A program made the position numbers and the translations under genes. From assembly GCA_030697205.1 (NCBI GenBank), contig JAUYQP010000046.1, positions 1 through 64,000 of the forward strand: DNA of 64,000 nucleotides, written 5' to 3'. The stretch comes from Mycobacteriales bacterium. GTDB taxonomy: Bacteria > Actinomycetota > Actinomycetes > Mycobacteriales > SCTD01. This document shows, piece by piece, positions 1 to 7,560 of the stretch; within the stretch, counting starts at the first letter, position 1, and each line of letters starts with the position of its first letter. The notes beneath the pieces were generated by a model that saw nothing but the letters and a program-made list of their open reading frames with translations, made no database searches and was not told where the DNA came from.

Positions 1-315
1 GGGCGGCCCACTCCTCGTCGCTCCAGTTGCGGGCGCTCCAGTTGCGGGCGGCCCACTCCTCGTCGCTCCAGTTGCGGGCGTCCCAGGCGTCGGCCCAGTT
101 GCGTGCCGACCAGTTGCGTGCCGACCAGTTGCGTGCGCCCCAACTGCTCGCGGCCCAGCTGCTCGCGGCCCAGTTGCGGGCGGCCCAGTTGCGCGCCGCC
201 CACTCCTCGCCCCAGCCGGCCAGGTCGCTCGTGGCCCAGTTGCGGGCGGCCCACTCGCGGGTGGCGTCGTCGAGACCGGCCCAGTTGCGGGCGGCCCAGT
301 TGCGGGCGGCGGGGG
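1..315 (-). repeat. Coding tandem repeats (ARNW pentapeptides)
   Basis: Imperfect tandem 15-bp units on the minus strand encode ARNW[SA]; seen on the plus strand as recurring CCAGTTGCGGGC-like segments. About eleven ARNW units are interspersed with SSW and EEW units. The units stay in frame and vary mainly at synonymous positions, so they are protein repeats of the S8 protease and not a CRISPR or intergenic array. Confidence 0.85.
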
Positions 316-1696
316 ACAGCGCGCCCCAGGAGCTGGCGGCACCGGCCTGGTCGCCGGAGGCCAGCGCCTGCATGAGCAGGGCCCAGGCGCGGGGGCTGCC
401 GGGGACCGCGCCGAGGTGGTCGTCGGCACCGTTGCGCTTCGCGGCCTTGCCGACCGACGGGGCCTTCTGGCGCAGGGCGGCGGCGACGTCGAGACCGCCC
501 GCGCCGGCGGCGTCGGCGTTGCGCAGACCGGCTGCGTCGTACGCGCTGTCGACCACGACCGCCTTGACCTGGTCGGGGGTGAGGCGGCGCTCGGCGAGCA
601 GCGCGGCGACCGCGCCCGAGGTGACCGCCGTCGCGAACGACGTGCCGGAGCCCTTGAAGTAGCTGGTGCCGACGCGCGCCGAGGCGTTGGCGGCGTCGAC
701 GACCGAGCCGGTGGCGCGCAGTGACACCACGGAGGCGCCGGGAGCGACGAGGTCGGGCTTCGCGACGCCCTGGTCGGTCGGGCCGCGACCGGACCAGCTC
801 GCGACCGCGTCGTCGTCACGGGCGGCCGTGCCGGACTCGTCGAGGCCGCCGACCGTGAGCAGGAGCGGGTCGTTGCCGGGGGCGCTGACCTCGGTGCCGA
901 CGTTGCCGCTCGGGACGACGACGACCACGCCGCGCTCCCACAGCGCCTGCAGCGCCCGGTTGAGCGGGTCGAGCTGGTAGGGCAGCGGGCTGCCCGACGA
1001 CAGCGACAGGTTGAGCACGTCGACGTCGGCGCGCGCTGCGGCCTGCAGACCGCGCAGGACGGTCACGAGGTCGGTGGAGCCGTCCGCGCGGCCGACCTTG
1101 ACGTCGAGGACGTCGGCACCCGGGGCCACACCGGCGTAGGCACCGCCGCTGGACGCGCCGCTGCCGGCGACGAGCCCGGCGATGAAGGTCCCGTGGCCGT
1201 AGCCGTCCCCGGCACCCTCACCCGTGACGTCGACGTGGCTCAGCCGGCCGGCGAGGTCAGGGTGGTCGGCGACGCCGGTGTCGACGACGGCGACGGTGAC
1301 GCCCTCGCCCTCGCCCTCGCTCCCGGTGCCCTCGAGGCCGAGGGTCTGGCGGACGGTGGAGACGGGGTCGGTCGACGCGGTCCCGGCGAGGGTGAGCGCG
1401 CGGTCCGGCACGACGAGGTACGCCGGGGCCAGGACCCCGCCTGCGGGCAGCTCGGCCGAGACACCGCCCACGAGCGGCAGCCGGTCGAGCACCCGGCCGC
1501 CGGCCGCGACGACCGCACGGGCGACCGTGGAGACGCTCTCCGTCGCGCTGGTGACGACGACGCGCGCCAGCGGGGCCGCGTCGGTCGTGCTCCCGGCCAC
1601 GGGTGGCGCCAAGGGCAGGGCCATGGCGCCAGCGAGCGCCACGGCGAGCAGGGCGCTGCGGGGTGAGCGCTCGCTCGTGCGGGTGGTCGGGGTCAT
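1..1696 (-). CDS. Subtilisin-like serine protease (S8) with C-terminal ARNW pentapeptide repeats, 3' end outside window
   Basis: Secreted peptidase of family S8. The start is ATG at 1696, with an AGGAC ribosome site about 5 bases upstream. An N-terminal signal segment (LLAVALAGAMALPLAPP, about residues 15-31) is followed by a pro-region. The catalytic triad is visible: Asp139 in VVDTG, His168 in GHGTFIAG and Ser353 in GTSFAT; SGN of the oxyanion region is also present. From about residue 458 the protein becomes a tail of tryptophan-rich pentapeptides, [AS]RNW[SA], mixed with EEW and SSW variants; about eleven ARNW copies are seen before the window edge, so the true C-terminus is unknown. Such tails are, to my knowledge, found on some actinobacterial S8 proteases, with no defined role that I know. 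No stop codon is in view. Confidence 0.93.
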   Translation of the reverse strand, partial: MTPTTRTSERSPRSALLAVALAGAMALPLAPPVAGSTTDAAPLARVVVTSATESVSTVARAVVAAGGRVLDRLPLVGGVSAELPAGGVLAPAYLVVPDRALTLAGTASTDPVSTVRQTLGLEGTGSEGEGEGVTVAVVDTGVADHPDLAGRLSHVDVTGEGAGDGYGHGTFIAGLVAGSGASSGGAYAGVAPGADVLDVKVGRADGSTDLVTVLRGLQAAARADVDVLNLSLSSGSPLPYQLDPLNRALQALWERGVVVVVPSGNVGTEVSAPGNDPLLLTVGGLDESGTAARDDDAVASWSGRGPTDQGVAKPDLVAPGASVVSLRATGSVVDAANASARVGTSYFKGSGTSFATAVTSGAVAALLAERRLTPDQVKAVVVDSAYDAAGLRNADAAGAGGLDVAAALRQKAPSVGKAAKRNGADDHLGAVPGSPRAWALLMQALASGDQAGAASSWGALSPAARNWAARNWAGLDDATREWAARNWATSDLAGWGEEWAARNWAARNWAASSWAASSWGARNWSARNWSARNWADAWDARNWSDEEWAARNWSARNWSDEEWAA

Positions 1697-2297
1697 GTGA
1701 CGTCCTGTCTGAGAGGTCTGCCCTAGAGGTGTCGGGATCCCGCAGCACCGATGTCGCCACACGAACGGGTGATTCGGTTCCGCGGCCCTCCACGCCCTCC
1801 ACACCGCGCCGACGCGCTACCCGGCCGCCGCGGCCCCGCCCTCGCCGCAGCCCCTGCCGGTGATCATCAGGACATCTGCACGGGACGCGTCGGCGAGTCG
1901 CGTGCAGGCCGCCTGTCGATCATGCAGATCGGGCGTCAGGGCGGCTGCTGCGCCTGTGACAAGGCTCTCAGCATGATCCGCACGCGGGCCGCTGACCTGC
2001 AAGAACGTGGACGGACTGCTTGCAGACCGCTTGCTGCGCGCGTCACAACTGCTAGCCAGAGCAAGCACGGCGACCTAGCGTGGTGATCACGAACGTGCCG
2101 CGGGTAGGCCCCGTGCACGCAGACACCCCGGAGGTGAGGTCCCCCGTCCGTCCGTCGCCCGCGCCGCCCAGCACCTGCGGCCGAGCCGTCGAGAGCCCCC
2201 ACCGGGCACCTCGGCGCCGTACGGACCCTGGCCGGCCCGCGACCCGCGGTGCGGCAGGAGCACTGCCCCAGGGCGGAGCCGGACAGCGACCACTCGC
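1697..2297. other. 601-bp gene-free stretch between divergent protease and rlpA-like gene
   Basis: No convincing coding frame on either strand. It must hold the promoters of the two divergent genes. A TAGCGT hexamer at 2076-2081 could be a -10 box, which would give the downstream RlpA-like gene a leader of about 210 nt. I looked for the conserved blocks of the ydaO (c-di-AMP) riboswitch, common before actinobacterial wall-hydrolase genes, and did not find them. Confidence 0.4.
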
Positions 2298-2954
2298 ATG
2301 ACGAACCGCAGGCCCAGCAGCACGCCCCGTCCCGCCGCCAGCCGTCCTCGCGCCAGCCACCCCGCCGGTCGTGTGGCCCGCCGCCTCGTCGGTCGCCTCC
2401 CGGCCCACACCCTTCCCGTGGTCGCGACGACGGCGGCCACCGCGCTCATCGCGGCTCTGGGGACCTCGCTGGTCCCGAGCGGTGCCGCCAGCGCCGAGCA
2501 GAGCGTCGAGGACGCCAGCGTCAGCGCGTTGTCCGAGCTGCCGCCGCGCGTCGTCGCGGCGCCCGCCGCGACCCCGCAGCGCGCCTCCCGAGGCGCCGCT
2601 CGCACGCCACCGCGCGCCACCAAGCTGGTCTGGCGCAGCGTTGCCGTCGGTCCCGCGTTCCGCGGCGAGGCGAGCTGGTACGGCCCGGGCTTCCAGGGGC
2701 GCACCACCGCCAACGGTGAGCGCTACGACATGTACGCCATGACCGCAGCCCACAAGACGCTGCCCTTCGGCACCCGGCTGAAGGTCTGCCGTGGCGAGCG
2801 CTGCGTCGTCGTGCGCATCAACGACCGTGGCCCGTACGCCGGGGGCCGGGTGCTCGACCTGTCGAAGGCCGCGGCTCAGCAGCTCGGCTACTCCGGCACC
2901 GCGTGGGTCTCGGCGACCCCGGTGCGTCAGAAGCAGGTCCGCGTCCCGGCCTGA
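2298..2954 (+). CDS. RlpA-like double-psi beta-barrel protein (septal lytic transglycosylase-like)
   Basis: 218 aa. The N-terminus is Arg/Pro-rich, followed by a hydrophobic segment ([21 protein letters not shown]) ending near AASAE, a likely signal peptide or anchor. The C-terminal half (about residues 120-205) is a double-psi beta-barrel with the RlpA hallmarks [30 protein letters not shown] and [11 protein letters not shown]. RlpA of Gram-negatives cleaves naked glycan strands at septa; actinobacterial members are secreted wall-associated proteins whose activity is less certain. No SPOR domain is present. The ATG start has only a weak ribosome site. Confidence 0.88.
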   Translation: MTNRRPSSTPRPAASRPRASHPAGRVARRLVGRLPAHTLPVVATTAATALIAALGTSLVPSGAASAEQSVEDASVSALSELPPRVVAAPAATPQRASRGAARTPPRATKLVWRSVAVGPAFRGEASWYGPGFQGRTTANGERYDMYAMTAAHKTLPFGTRLKVCRGERCVVVRINDRGPYAGGRVLDLSKAAAQQLGYSGTAWVSATPVRQKQVRVPA

Positions 2955-3017
2955 CCGGCCGGCCCACGGCAGTCCGTCGTACTGCTCGACGCGACTGCTC
3001 GAACGACCCTGCTGCGT

Positions 3018-3089
3018 CACGGAGCCCCCGGGCTCCGAGACTGGTCGCCTTCCCCTTGCGACCGGTCCCGGAGCACCGGGGGCTCCGTG
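3018..3089. terminator. Very long hairpin downstream of the rlpA-like gene
   Basis: Perfect 14-bp arms CACGGAGCCCCCGG (3018-3031) and CCGGGGGCTCCGTG (3076-3089) enclose a second stem, 3032-3048 against 3058-3074, paired at 15 of 17 positions, with a 9-nt loop. There is no T-tract. It most likely terminates transcription from the gene ending at 2954, but it is longer than typical terminators and could be a small repeat element. Confidence 0.6.
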
Positions 3090-3144
3090 CTGCGAGACGC
3101 TAGGCGTGCTGTCGTTCGGTCGTCAACGGCCCCTCACCCCACCC

Positions 3145-3286
3145 TGTGGACAGTGCTGGGGACGGGGTGTGGGTCGGAAGGCGTGTCTCTGTGGACAGTC
3201 CCGGTCCACCCCTGGGGACGGCCATGTGGACAACGCATGCCTGATACCCCTGACCTGCAGGAACGCCGTCCACTGCCTGTGGACAG
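3145..3286. promoter_or_regulatory. Cluster of four DnaA-box-like 9-mers
   Basis: TGTGGACAA at 3225-3233 is the exact complement of the actinobacterial DnaA box TTGTCCACA. TGTGGACAG at 3145-3153, 3190-3198 and 3278-3286 each differ by one base. All four have the same orientation, spaced 45, 35 and 53 bases apart, in the gene-free stretch 2955-3410. No dnaA, dnaN or rpmH is nearby, so this is not oriC; a DnaA titration or regulatory site is possible. Confidence 0.5.
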
Positions 3287-3410
3287 AAGAAAGTTCGACC
3301 CGGTAGCGGCACAGGCCCGTCTCGCTGCCCTCGCTGCCCGGGTGCGACGCGTGTCCACCGTCACGCAACGGTGCTGGACCGGGCGTCGGGCGGCACCTAC
3401 CGTGCGTCTC

Positions 3411-3944
3411 GTGCCCCCCGTGCGCGTCACCCGGCCCGACGGTGTCGAGGTCGTGCGCAGCGCCCGGCGCAGGGCCACGGTGAGCGCCTACCGGCAGGAC
3501 GGGCGGACCGTCGTGCTGCTGCCCGCGCGGATGTCGAAGGCCGACGAGGACCGCTGGGTCACCGAGATGGTCGACCGGCTGGCGCGCCAGGACGCCCGCC
3601 GACGCCCGGACGACGCGGGTCTCGCCGCCCGGGCGGAGCGGCTGTCGCACCGCTACCTCGACGGGCGGGCGCGGCCGGTGAGCGTCACGTGGAGCGAGCG
3701 GCAGGGCGGTCGGTGGGGTTCCTGCACGCCGGCCGACGGCACGATCCGGCTGTCGACCCGGCTGCGCGGGATGCCGGACTGGGTCGTGGACTACGTGCTC
3801 GTCCACGAGCTCGTGCACCTGCTCGAGCCGGGGCACGACGCGCCGTTCTGGGAGCTCGTCGCCCGCTACCCGAGAGCCGAGCGCGCCCGTGGCTACCTCG
3901 AGGGCGTCGCCGCGACCGCCGGGCTGGACCTCTCCGGCACCTGA
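3411..3944 (+). CDS. YgjP/DUF45-type zinc metallopeptidase
   Basis: 177 aa from GTG 3411. A TACCGT hexamer at 3398-3403 lies seven bases before this GTG, with a -35-like TGGACC at 3375-3380, pointing to a leaderless transcript and to this start rather than further upstream. The zinc-binding HELVH motif (VLVHELVHLLEPGHDAPFW) is followed by a downstream histidine and acid, as in the M48-related YgjP/WSS1-like family; WGSC upstream is also typical. No signal peptide or membrane segment, so it is cytoplasmic. The substrate is unknown. It converges with the next gene. Confidence 0.85.
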   Translation: MPPVRVTRPDGVEVVRSARRRATVSAYRQDGRTVVLLPARMSKADEDRWVTEMVDRLARQDARRRPDDAGLAARAERLSHRYLDGRARPVSVTWSERQGGRWGSCTPADGTIRLSTRLRGMPDWVVDYVLVHELVHLLEPGHDAPFWELVARYPRAERARGYLEGVAATAGLDLSGT

Positions 3945-4007
3945 GCCCGGCAGCGCGGCCGCGCCTGCCCGACGACACGTTGACGACCCGTCGCGCTGAC
4001 GCCGGAG

Positions 4008-5393
4008 TCAGGTCCCGTCGGCGTCGGGGTCGCTGTCCGGGTCGGCGGCGTCACTGTCCGGGTCGCCGTCGGCGAGGTCGCGCAGGGCGGCATCCCAGTC
4101 GGTGCCGGACTCGTCGGGAGTGGCGCCCGTGCGGTCGAGGAAGCCGAGCACGTCCTCGAGGTCGGTCGGGCCGGGCAGCAGGTCGGGGTGCTCCCACAGG
4201 GCGTCGCGGCCCTCGATCCCCTTGGCCTGCGCGACAGCGGCCCACAGCGACGCCGCCTCGCGCAGCCGGCGCGGCCGCAGCTGCAGCCCCACCAGGGTGG
4301 CGAACGTCTGCTCGGCGGGTCCGCCGCTGGCACGCCTGCGACGTACGGTCTCGCGCAGGGCCACCGAGGACGGCAGCCGCTCGGCGGCGGCGGCCTCCAC
4401 GACCGCGTCGACCCAGCCCTCGACGAGGGCGAGGGCGGTCTCGAGCCGGTCGAGCGCGGCCTGCTGAGACGGGGTCGGCTTCATCTCGAAGACGCCCTGC
4501 GACAGCGCGCTCTGCAGCGACTCCATGTCGGAGGGGTCGATGGAGGAGATGGCCTGGTCGATCGCGGCCGGGTCGACCTCGATGCCGCGGGCGTAGGCGT
4601 CGACGGCGTCGTAGAGGTGCGCCCGCAGCCACGGCACGTGGGCGAACAGCCGCTGGTGGGCGGCCTCGCGCAGCGCGAGGTAGAGACGCACCTCGCCGGC
4701 GTCGACCTCGAGGCCGTCGGTGAAGGCGGCGACGTTGGCCGGCAGCAGCGCGGCGCCGTCGGACAGGGGGAGCCCGATCTCGGTCGCGCCGAGGACCTCG
4801 CCGGCGAGCGCCCCGAGCGCCTGGCCGACCTGCGCGCCGAAGACCAGGCCGCCGACCTGGTCCATCATCTGCTTCATCTGGCCGCCGCCGAGCATCCCGG
4901 CGATCATCTCGGGGCCGATGCCCTCGGGCAGCCCGGGGATCGCGCCGCCGCCCATGAGGCCCTGCATGCCCTTCTCGAGCGCACCGCCCATCGCGGCCAC
5001 GACGCGGCTGGCGACCGGCTCGACGAGCTGCTTCCACGCGGGCAGCGTCTGCTCGACCCACTGCAACCGGGTCCAGGTGCGGGCGTCGCCCGACGAGGCG
5101 GGCAGCGTCGTGACGGGGTCGAGCCAGTGGTCGGCCAAGCGGACGGCTTCCACGACCGCGGCCCGGTCCGCGTCGGTGACGGCAGGGTCGTCAGTGCCCG
5201 CGGCAGTCGTGGCGACCTGGGTGGCGAGGTCCCAGTTGACCGGTCCGCCCTGCCACGACAGCAACTTCTGCAGCCCGGAGAACAGGTCCGGTCCCAGTGC
5301 GCCGCCGAACATGCCCGAAAGCCCGAACGGATCGCTACCCTCGGGATCTTCGGGGCGGTCGGACGGCCCGAACCCGAACGGGGGACGGGTCAC
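4008..5393 (-). CDS. DUF2342 zinc-dependent metalloprotease-like protein
   Basis: 461 aa, GTG start at 5393. It matches the actinobacterial DUF2342 family (often named zinc-dependent metalloprotease or coenzyme F420 biosynthesis-associated protein): an N-terminal acidic region, the conserved block LVFGAQVGQALGALAGEVLG, then REAAHQRLFAHVPWLR containing the His-rich pseudo-metalloprotease segment, and DPSDMESLQ. The C-terminus is Asp-rich (PDSDPDADGT). The usual HExxH of the family appears here as EAAHQR, so activity is doubtful. No signal peptide. Divergent from the gene starting at 5459. Confidence 0.87.
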   Translation of the reverse strand: MTRPPFGFGPSDRPEDPEGSDPFGLSGMFGGALGPDLFSGLQKLLSWQGGPVNWDLATQVATTAAGTDDPAVTDADRAAVVEAVRLADHWLDPVTTLPASSGDARTWTRLQWVEQTLPAWKQLVEPVASRVVAAMGGALEKGMQGLMGGGAIPGLPEGIGPEMIAGMLGGGQMKQMMDQVGGLVFGAQVGQALGALAGEVLGATEIGLPLSDGAALLPANVAAFTDGLEVDAGEVRLYLALREAAHQRLFAHVPWLRAHLYDAVDAYARGIEVDPAAIDQAISSIDPSDMESLQSALSQGVFEMKPTPSQQAALDRLETALALVEGWVDAVVEAAAAERLPSSVALRETVRRRRASGGPAEQTFATLVGLQLRPRRLREAASLWAAVAQAKGIEGRDALWEHPDLLPGPTDLEDVLGFLDRTGATPDESGTDWDAALRDLADGDPDSDAADPDSDPDADGT

Positions 5394-5458
5394 CGTCGCC
5401 CCGCAGCGCTGGCGGAGGTGCGGTCGCTCATGCGGGTCACGGTAACCCCGCCGCGCGG

Positions 5459-6502
5459 ATGAGGCTCAGGCGGCAGGCTCCACCGGTCGTCGCGGTCACA
5501 GGTGCGGCGTCCGGGCTCGGCCGGTTGCTCGTCGAGCGGCTCGCCGACCGTGACGACGTCGGGGGACTGATCGGCCTCGACACCGCGACCGCGCGCGTCG
5601 ACGGTGTCGTCTGGCGCGCCGCCGAGGTCCGCGACCCGCTGCTCGCGTCGCGACTGACCGGCGTCACGACCGTGGTGCATCTCGCCACGTCGTACGACGT
5701 GACCACCGACCCTGACGCCCGGCGTGCGCAGAACGTGCGCGGGACCGAGCTGCTGCTCGCCGCCGCCCGCACCGCAGGGGTGAAGCGGGTCGTGCTGACG
5801 ACCTCCGCCGCGGTCTACGGCCCGCGGCCCGGCGACCCTGTGCCGCTGCCCGAGGACGCGCCCCTGCTCGCGCTCCCCGACGACTCCCTCGTCGGCGACC
5901 ACGTCGAGGTCGAGCGGCTCGCGGCCGCGCGCGGCGGCCCGGAGGTCACGGTCCTGCGCCCGGCGACGCTCGTCGGGGGACGGCTCGGACCGGTGTACGA
6001 CGGGACGCTCCTGCGCCAGCTGTCCTCGTCGCGGCTGCTCGCGGTGCGGGGCACGGAGCCGCTGTGGCAGCTGTGCCACATCGACGACCTCGTCGCGGCC
6101 CTCGAGCTGGCCGCCTGCGGCGTCGTCACCGGTGGCGTGACCGTGGGCTGCGACGGGTGGCTGGCGCAGTCGGAGGTGGAGTCGATCGCGGGCGTGCGGC
6201 GGCTCGAGCTGCCCGCGTCGGTCGCGATCTCGACGGCCGAGCGGCTGCACCGCCTCGGTGTCTCCGCCGGCTCGCCGCGGGAGCTCGACCACCTGCTCGC
6301 GCCGCTCGTGGTCCCGTCGACGGCACTGAAGGCGGTCGGCTGGGAGCCGCAGTGGACCAACGACGCCGCGCTGCGCGGGCACCTCGCGGGCCGCACGGCT
6401 GACGGGCGCGGCGGGGCTTATACAGCCGCGGGCGCCACGGTGGCGCTGGTCGGCACGGCAGCGCTCGTGCGCGCCGCCCGCCGCCGCCGCCGCGGCCACT
6501 GA
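5459..6502 (+). CDS. NAD-dependent epimerase/dehydratase family protein (extended SDR)
   Basis: 347 aa. A Rossmann nucleotide-binding motif VTGAASGLGRLL lies at the N-terminus, followed by the SDR landmarks DTAT, VVHLAT and LTTSAAVYGP. The usual catalytic Tyr-x3-Lys is not evident: the corresponding segment reads LVGDHVEVERLAA, so this may be a binding or divergent member rather than a standard epimerase. The C-terminus has a hydrophobic segment (GATVALVGTAALVRAA) and an Arg-rich end that may sit at the membrane. The start at ATG 5459 is chosen because the Rossmann motif begins soon after; the substrate is unknown. Confidence 0.8.
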   Translation: MRLRRQAPPVVAVTGAASGLGRLLVERLADRDDVGGLIGLDTATARVDGVVWRAAEVRDPLLASRLTGVTTVVHLATSYDVTTDPDARRAQNVRGTELLLAAARTAGVKRVVLTTSAAVYGPRPGDPVPLPEDAPLLALPDDSLVGDHVEVERLAAARGGPEVTVLRPATLVGGRLGPVYDGTLLRQLSSSRLLAVRGTEPLWQLCHIDDLVAALELAACGVVTGGVTVGCDGWLAQSEVESIAGVRRLELPASVAISTAERLHRLGVSAGSPRELDHLLAPLVVPSTALKAVGWEPQWTNDAALRGHLAGRTADGRGGAYTAAGATVALVGTAALVRAARRRRRGH

Positions 6503-6545
6503 CCCGGGTGCGGCCGGGTCGCGGCTCGTCGGGGACGATCAGGGG

Positions 6546-6974
6546 GTGAGCGCTCCCGTCGTACGCCTGACTGCCGTGCGTGACAGCCCGCTCTCGGTCG
6601 ACGAGGTGCTCGCGGCCGTGGCGGACGACGCCGCGGGCGGGGTCGTGTCGTTCACCGGAGTCGTGCGGTCTTCCGACGGGGGGCGCGAGGTGACCGAGCT
6701 GGAGTACTCCGCGCACCCCGGCGCCGAGGCCGCGCTGCTGGCCGTGGCCGAGACGGTCGCGGCCGACCTGTCGGTGATCGCCCTCGCGGCGGTGCACCGC
6801 ACCGGGCTGCTCGCCGTCGGTGACGTCGCGGTCGTGGTGGCCGCGTCGGCCGCGCACCGCGGACAGGCGTTCGAGGCGGCCCGCCGGCTCATCGACGACC
6901 TCAAGGACCAGGTGCCGATCTGGAAGCGGCAGCTCTTCGCCGACGGTGACGAGGAGTGGGTGGGGTCACCTTGA
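6546..6974 (+). CDS. moaE: Molybdopterin synthase catalytic subunit MoaE
   Basis: 142 aa, GTG start. MoaE transfers sulfur carried by MoaD to precursor Z, forming the dithiolene of molybdopterin. Family motifs are GGVVSFTGVVRSSDGG near the N-terminus, LEYSAHPGAE, AAVHRTGLLAVGDVAVVVAASAAHR, and the C-terminal DDLKDQVPIWKRQLFADG with the lysine pair of the active site. Length and order are standard. No other molybdenum cofactor gene is adjacent, so moaE stands alone here, as is common in actinobacteria. Confidence 0.93.
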   Translation: MSAPVVRLTAVRDSPLSVDEVLAAVADDAAGGVVSFTGVVRSSDGGREVTELEYSAHPGAEAALLAVAETVAADLSVIALAAVHRTGLLAVGDVAVVVAASAAHRGQAFEAARRLIDDLKDQVPIWKRQLFADGDEEWVGSP

Positions 6975-7042
6975 TGCCTACGAGACTCCGGGCGGTTTGC
7001 GCTCTACAGTGAGGGCGCGCCCGACACTCCCGAGGAGCACTG

Positions 7043-7246
7043 ATGGCCCCCTGGCTCGCCTGGCTCCTGCCAGTGCCGCTGGCGACCGTCGGCGCGATCG
7101 TCTACGCGCACTGGACGTCCCGGGCCCGTGGCCCTGAGCAGGCGATCGACTCCGTGAAGGAGTACGACCGGTTCCGCTCGGCGATGTCGTCGCCCGTCCC
7201 GTCGCCCCGCCCGATGCCGAAGGCGACCGAGCGCTCCTCGCACTGA
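7043..7246 (+). CDS. Small single-span membrane protein
   Basis: 67 aa. One N-terminal transmembrane segment (WLAWLLPVPLATVGAIVYAHW) is followed by a short charged cytoplasmic tail (GPEQAIDSVKEYDRFRSAMSS). A good ribosome site (GAGGAG, 5-6 bases from ATG) supports translation. Function unknown. The stop codon overlaps the terminator hairpin that follows. Confidence 0.7.
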   Translation: MAPWLAWLLPVPLATVGAIVYAHWTSRARGPEQAIDSVKEYDRFRSAMSSPVPSPRPMPKATERSSH

Positions 7247-7264
7247 CGCTTCCGCGGAAGCGTC
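7245..7264. terminator. Perfect 20-bp palindrome terminator
   Basis: GACGCTTCCG at 7245-7254 and CGGAAGCGTC at 7255-7264 form a perfect palindrome overlapping the TGA of the preceding gene. No T-tract, as is usual in high-GC actinobacteria. Confidence 0.6.
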
Positions 7265-7386
7265 ACGCTCGCTCGTCGGCAGCTGTCCTGTGCCCGGGGC
7301 CGGACAGCAGTGTCGGCCGAGGCGCGCGCCCGAACCCCCCGGTACGACGCGCGCCCCGACCGACAAGACGGCTGCCTCTGCCGCGA

Positions 7387-7560
7387 CTACTCGCCGAGCG
7401 GGATCCAGACGCACAGCGGCTCGGTCCCCTGGTTCTGCGGGTCGTAGCTCATCGACAGACAGATCCGCTTCTGACTGTCGCTCGTTGCGGACGACTGACC
7501 GGCGAACGCGCCGACAAGGGCGATGCTGGCAACGCTGGCGGTGATGATGGCGCGCTTCAC
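7387..7560 (-). CDS. Small secreted peptide translationally coupled to a sigma factor
   Basis: 57 aa from GTG 7560 with a strong GGAGGAT ribosome site located inside the end of the upstream gene. The start GTG overlaps the sigma-factor stop (GTGA, 7557-7560), so the two are probably co-translated. A signal peptide (IITASVASIALVGAFAGQSSA) leaves a mature part of about 30 residues with two cysteines (RICLSMSYD, EPLCVWIP) that could form a disulfide. Unknown family. Its coupling suggests a role with the extracytoplasmic part of the sigma factor. Confidence 0.65.
   Translation of the reverse strand: MKRAIITASVASIALVGAFAGQSSATSDSQKRICLSMSYDPQNQGTEPLCVWIPLGE

Noticed and set aside
1-315. Tandem repeats resembling a CRISPR or satellite array
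   Set aside because: The units are 15 bp, in frame, and encode ARNW pentapeptides of the protease; there are no unique spacers.
2082-2297. ydaO (c-di-AMP) riboswitch before the RlpA-like gene
   Set aside because: The leader is long enough and the gene type fits, but the conserved sequence blocks of that riboswitch could not be found.
3145-3286. Chromosomal origin oriC
   Set aside because: The DnaA-like boxes are present, but none of dnaA, dnaN, recF, rpmH or parAB is nearby.
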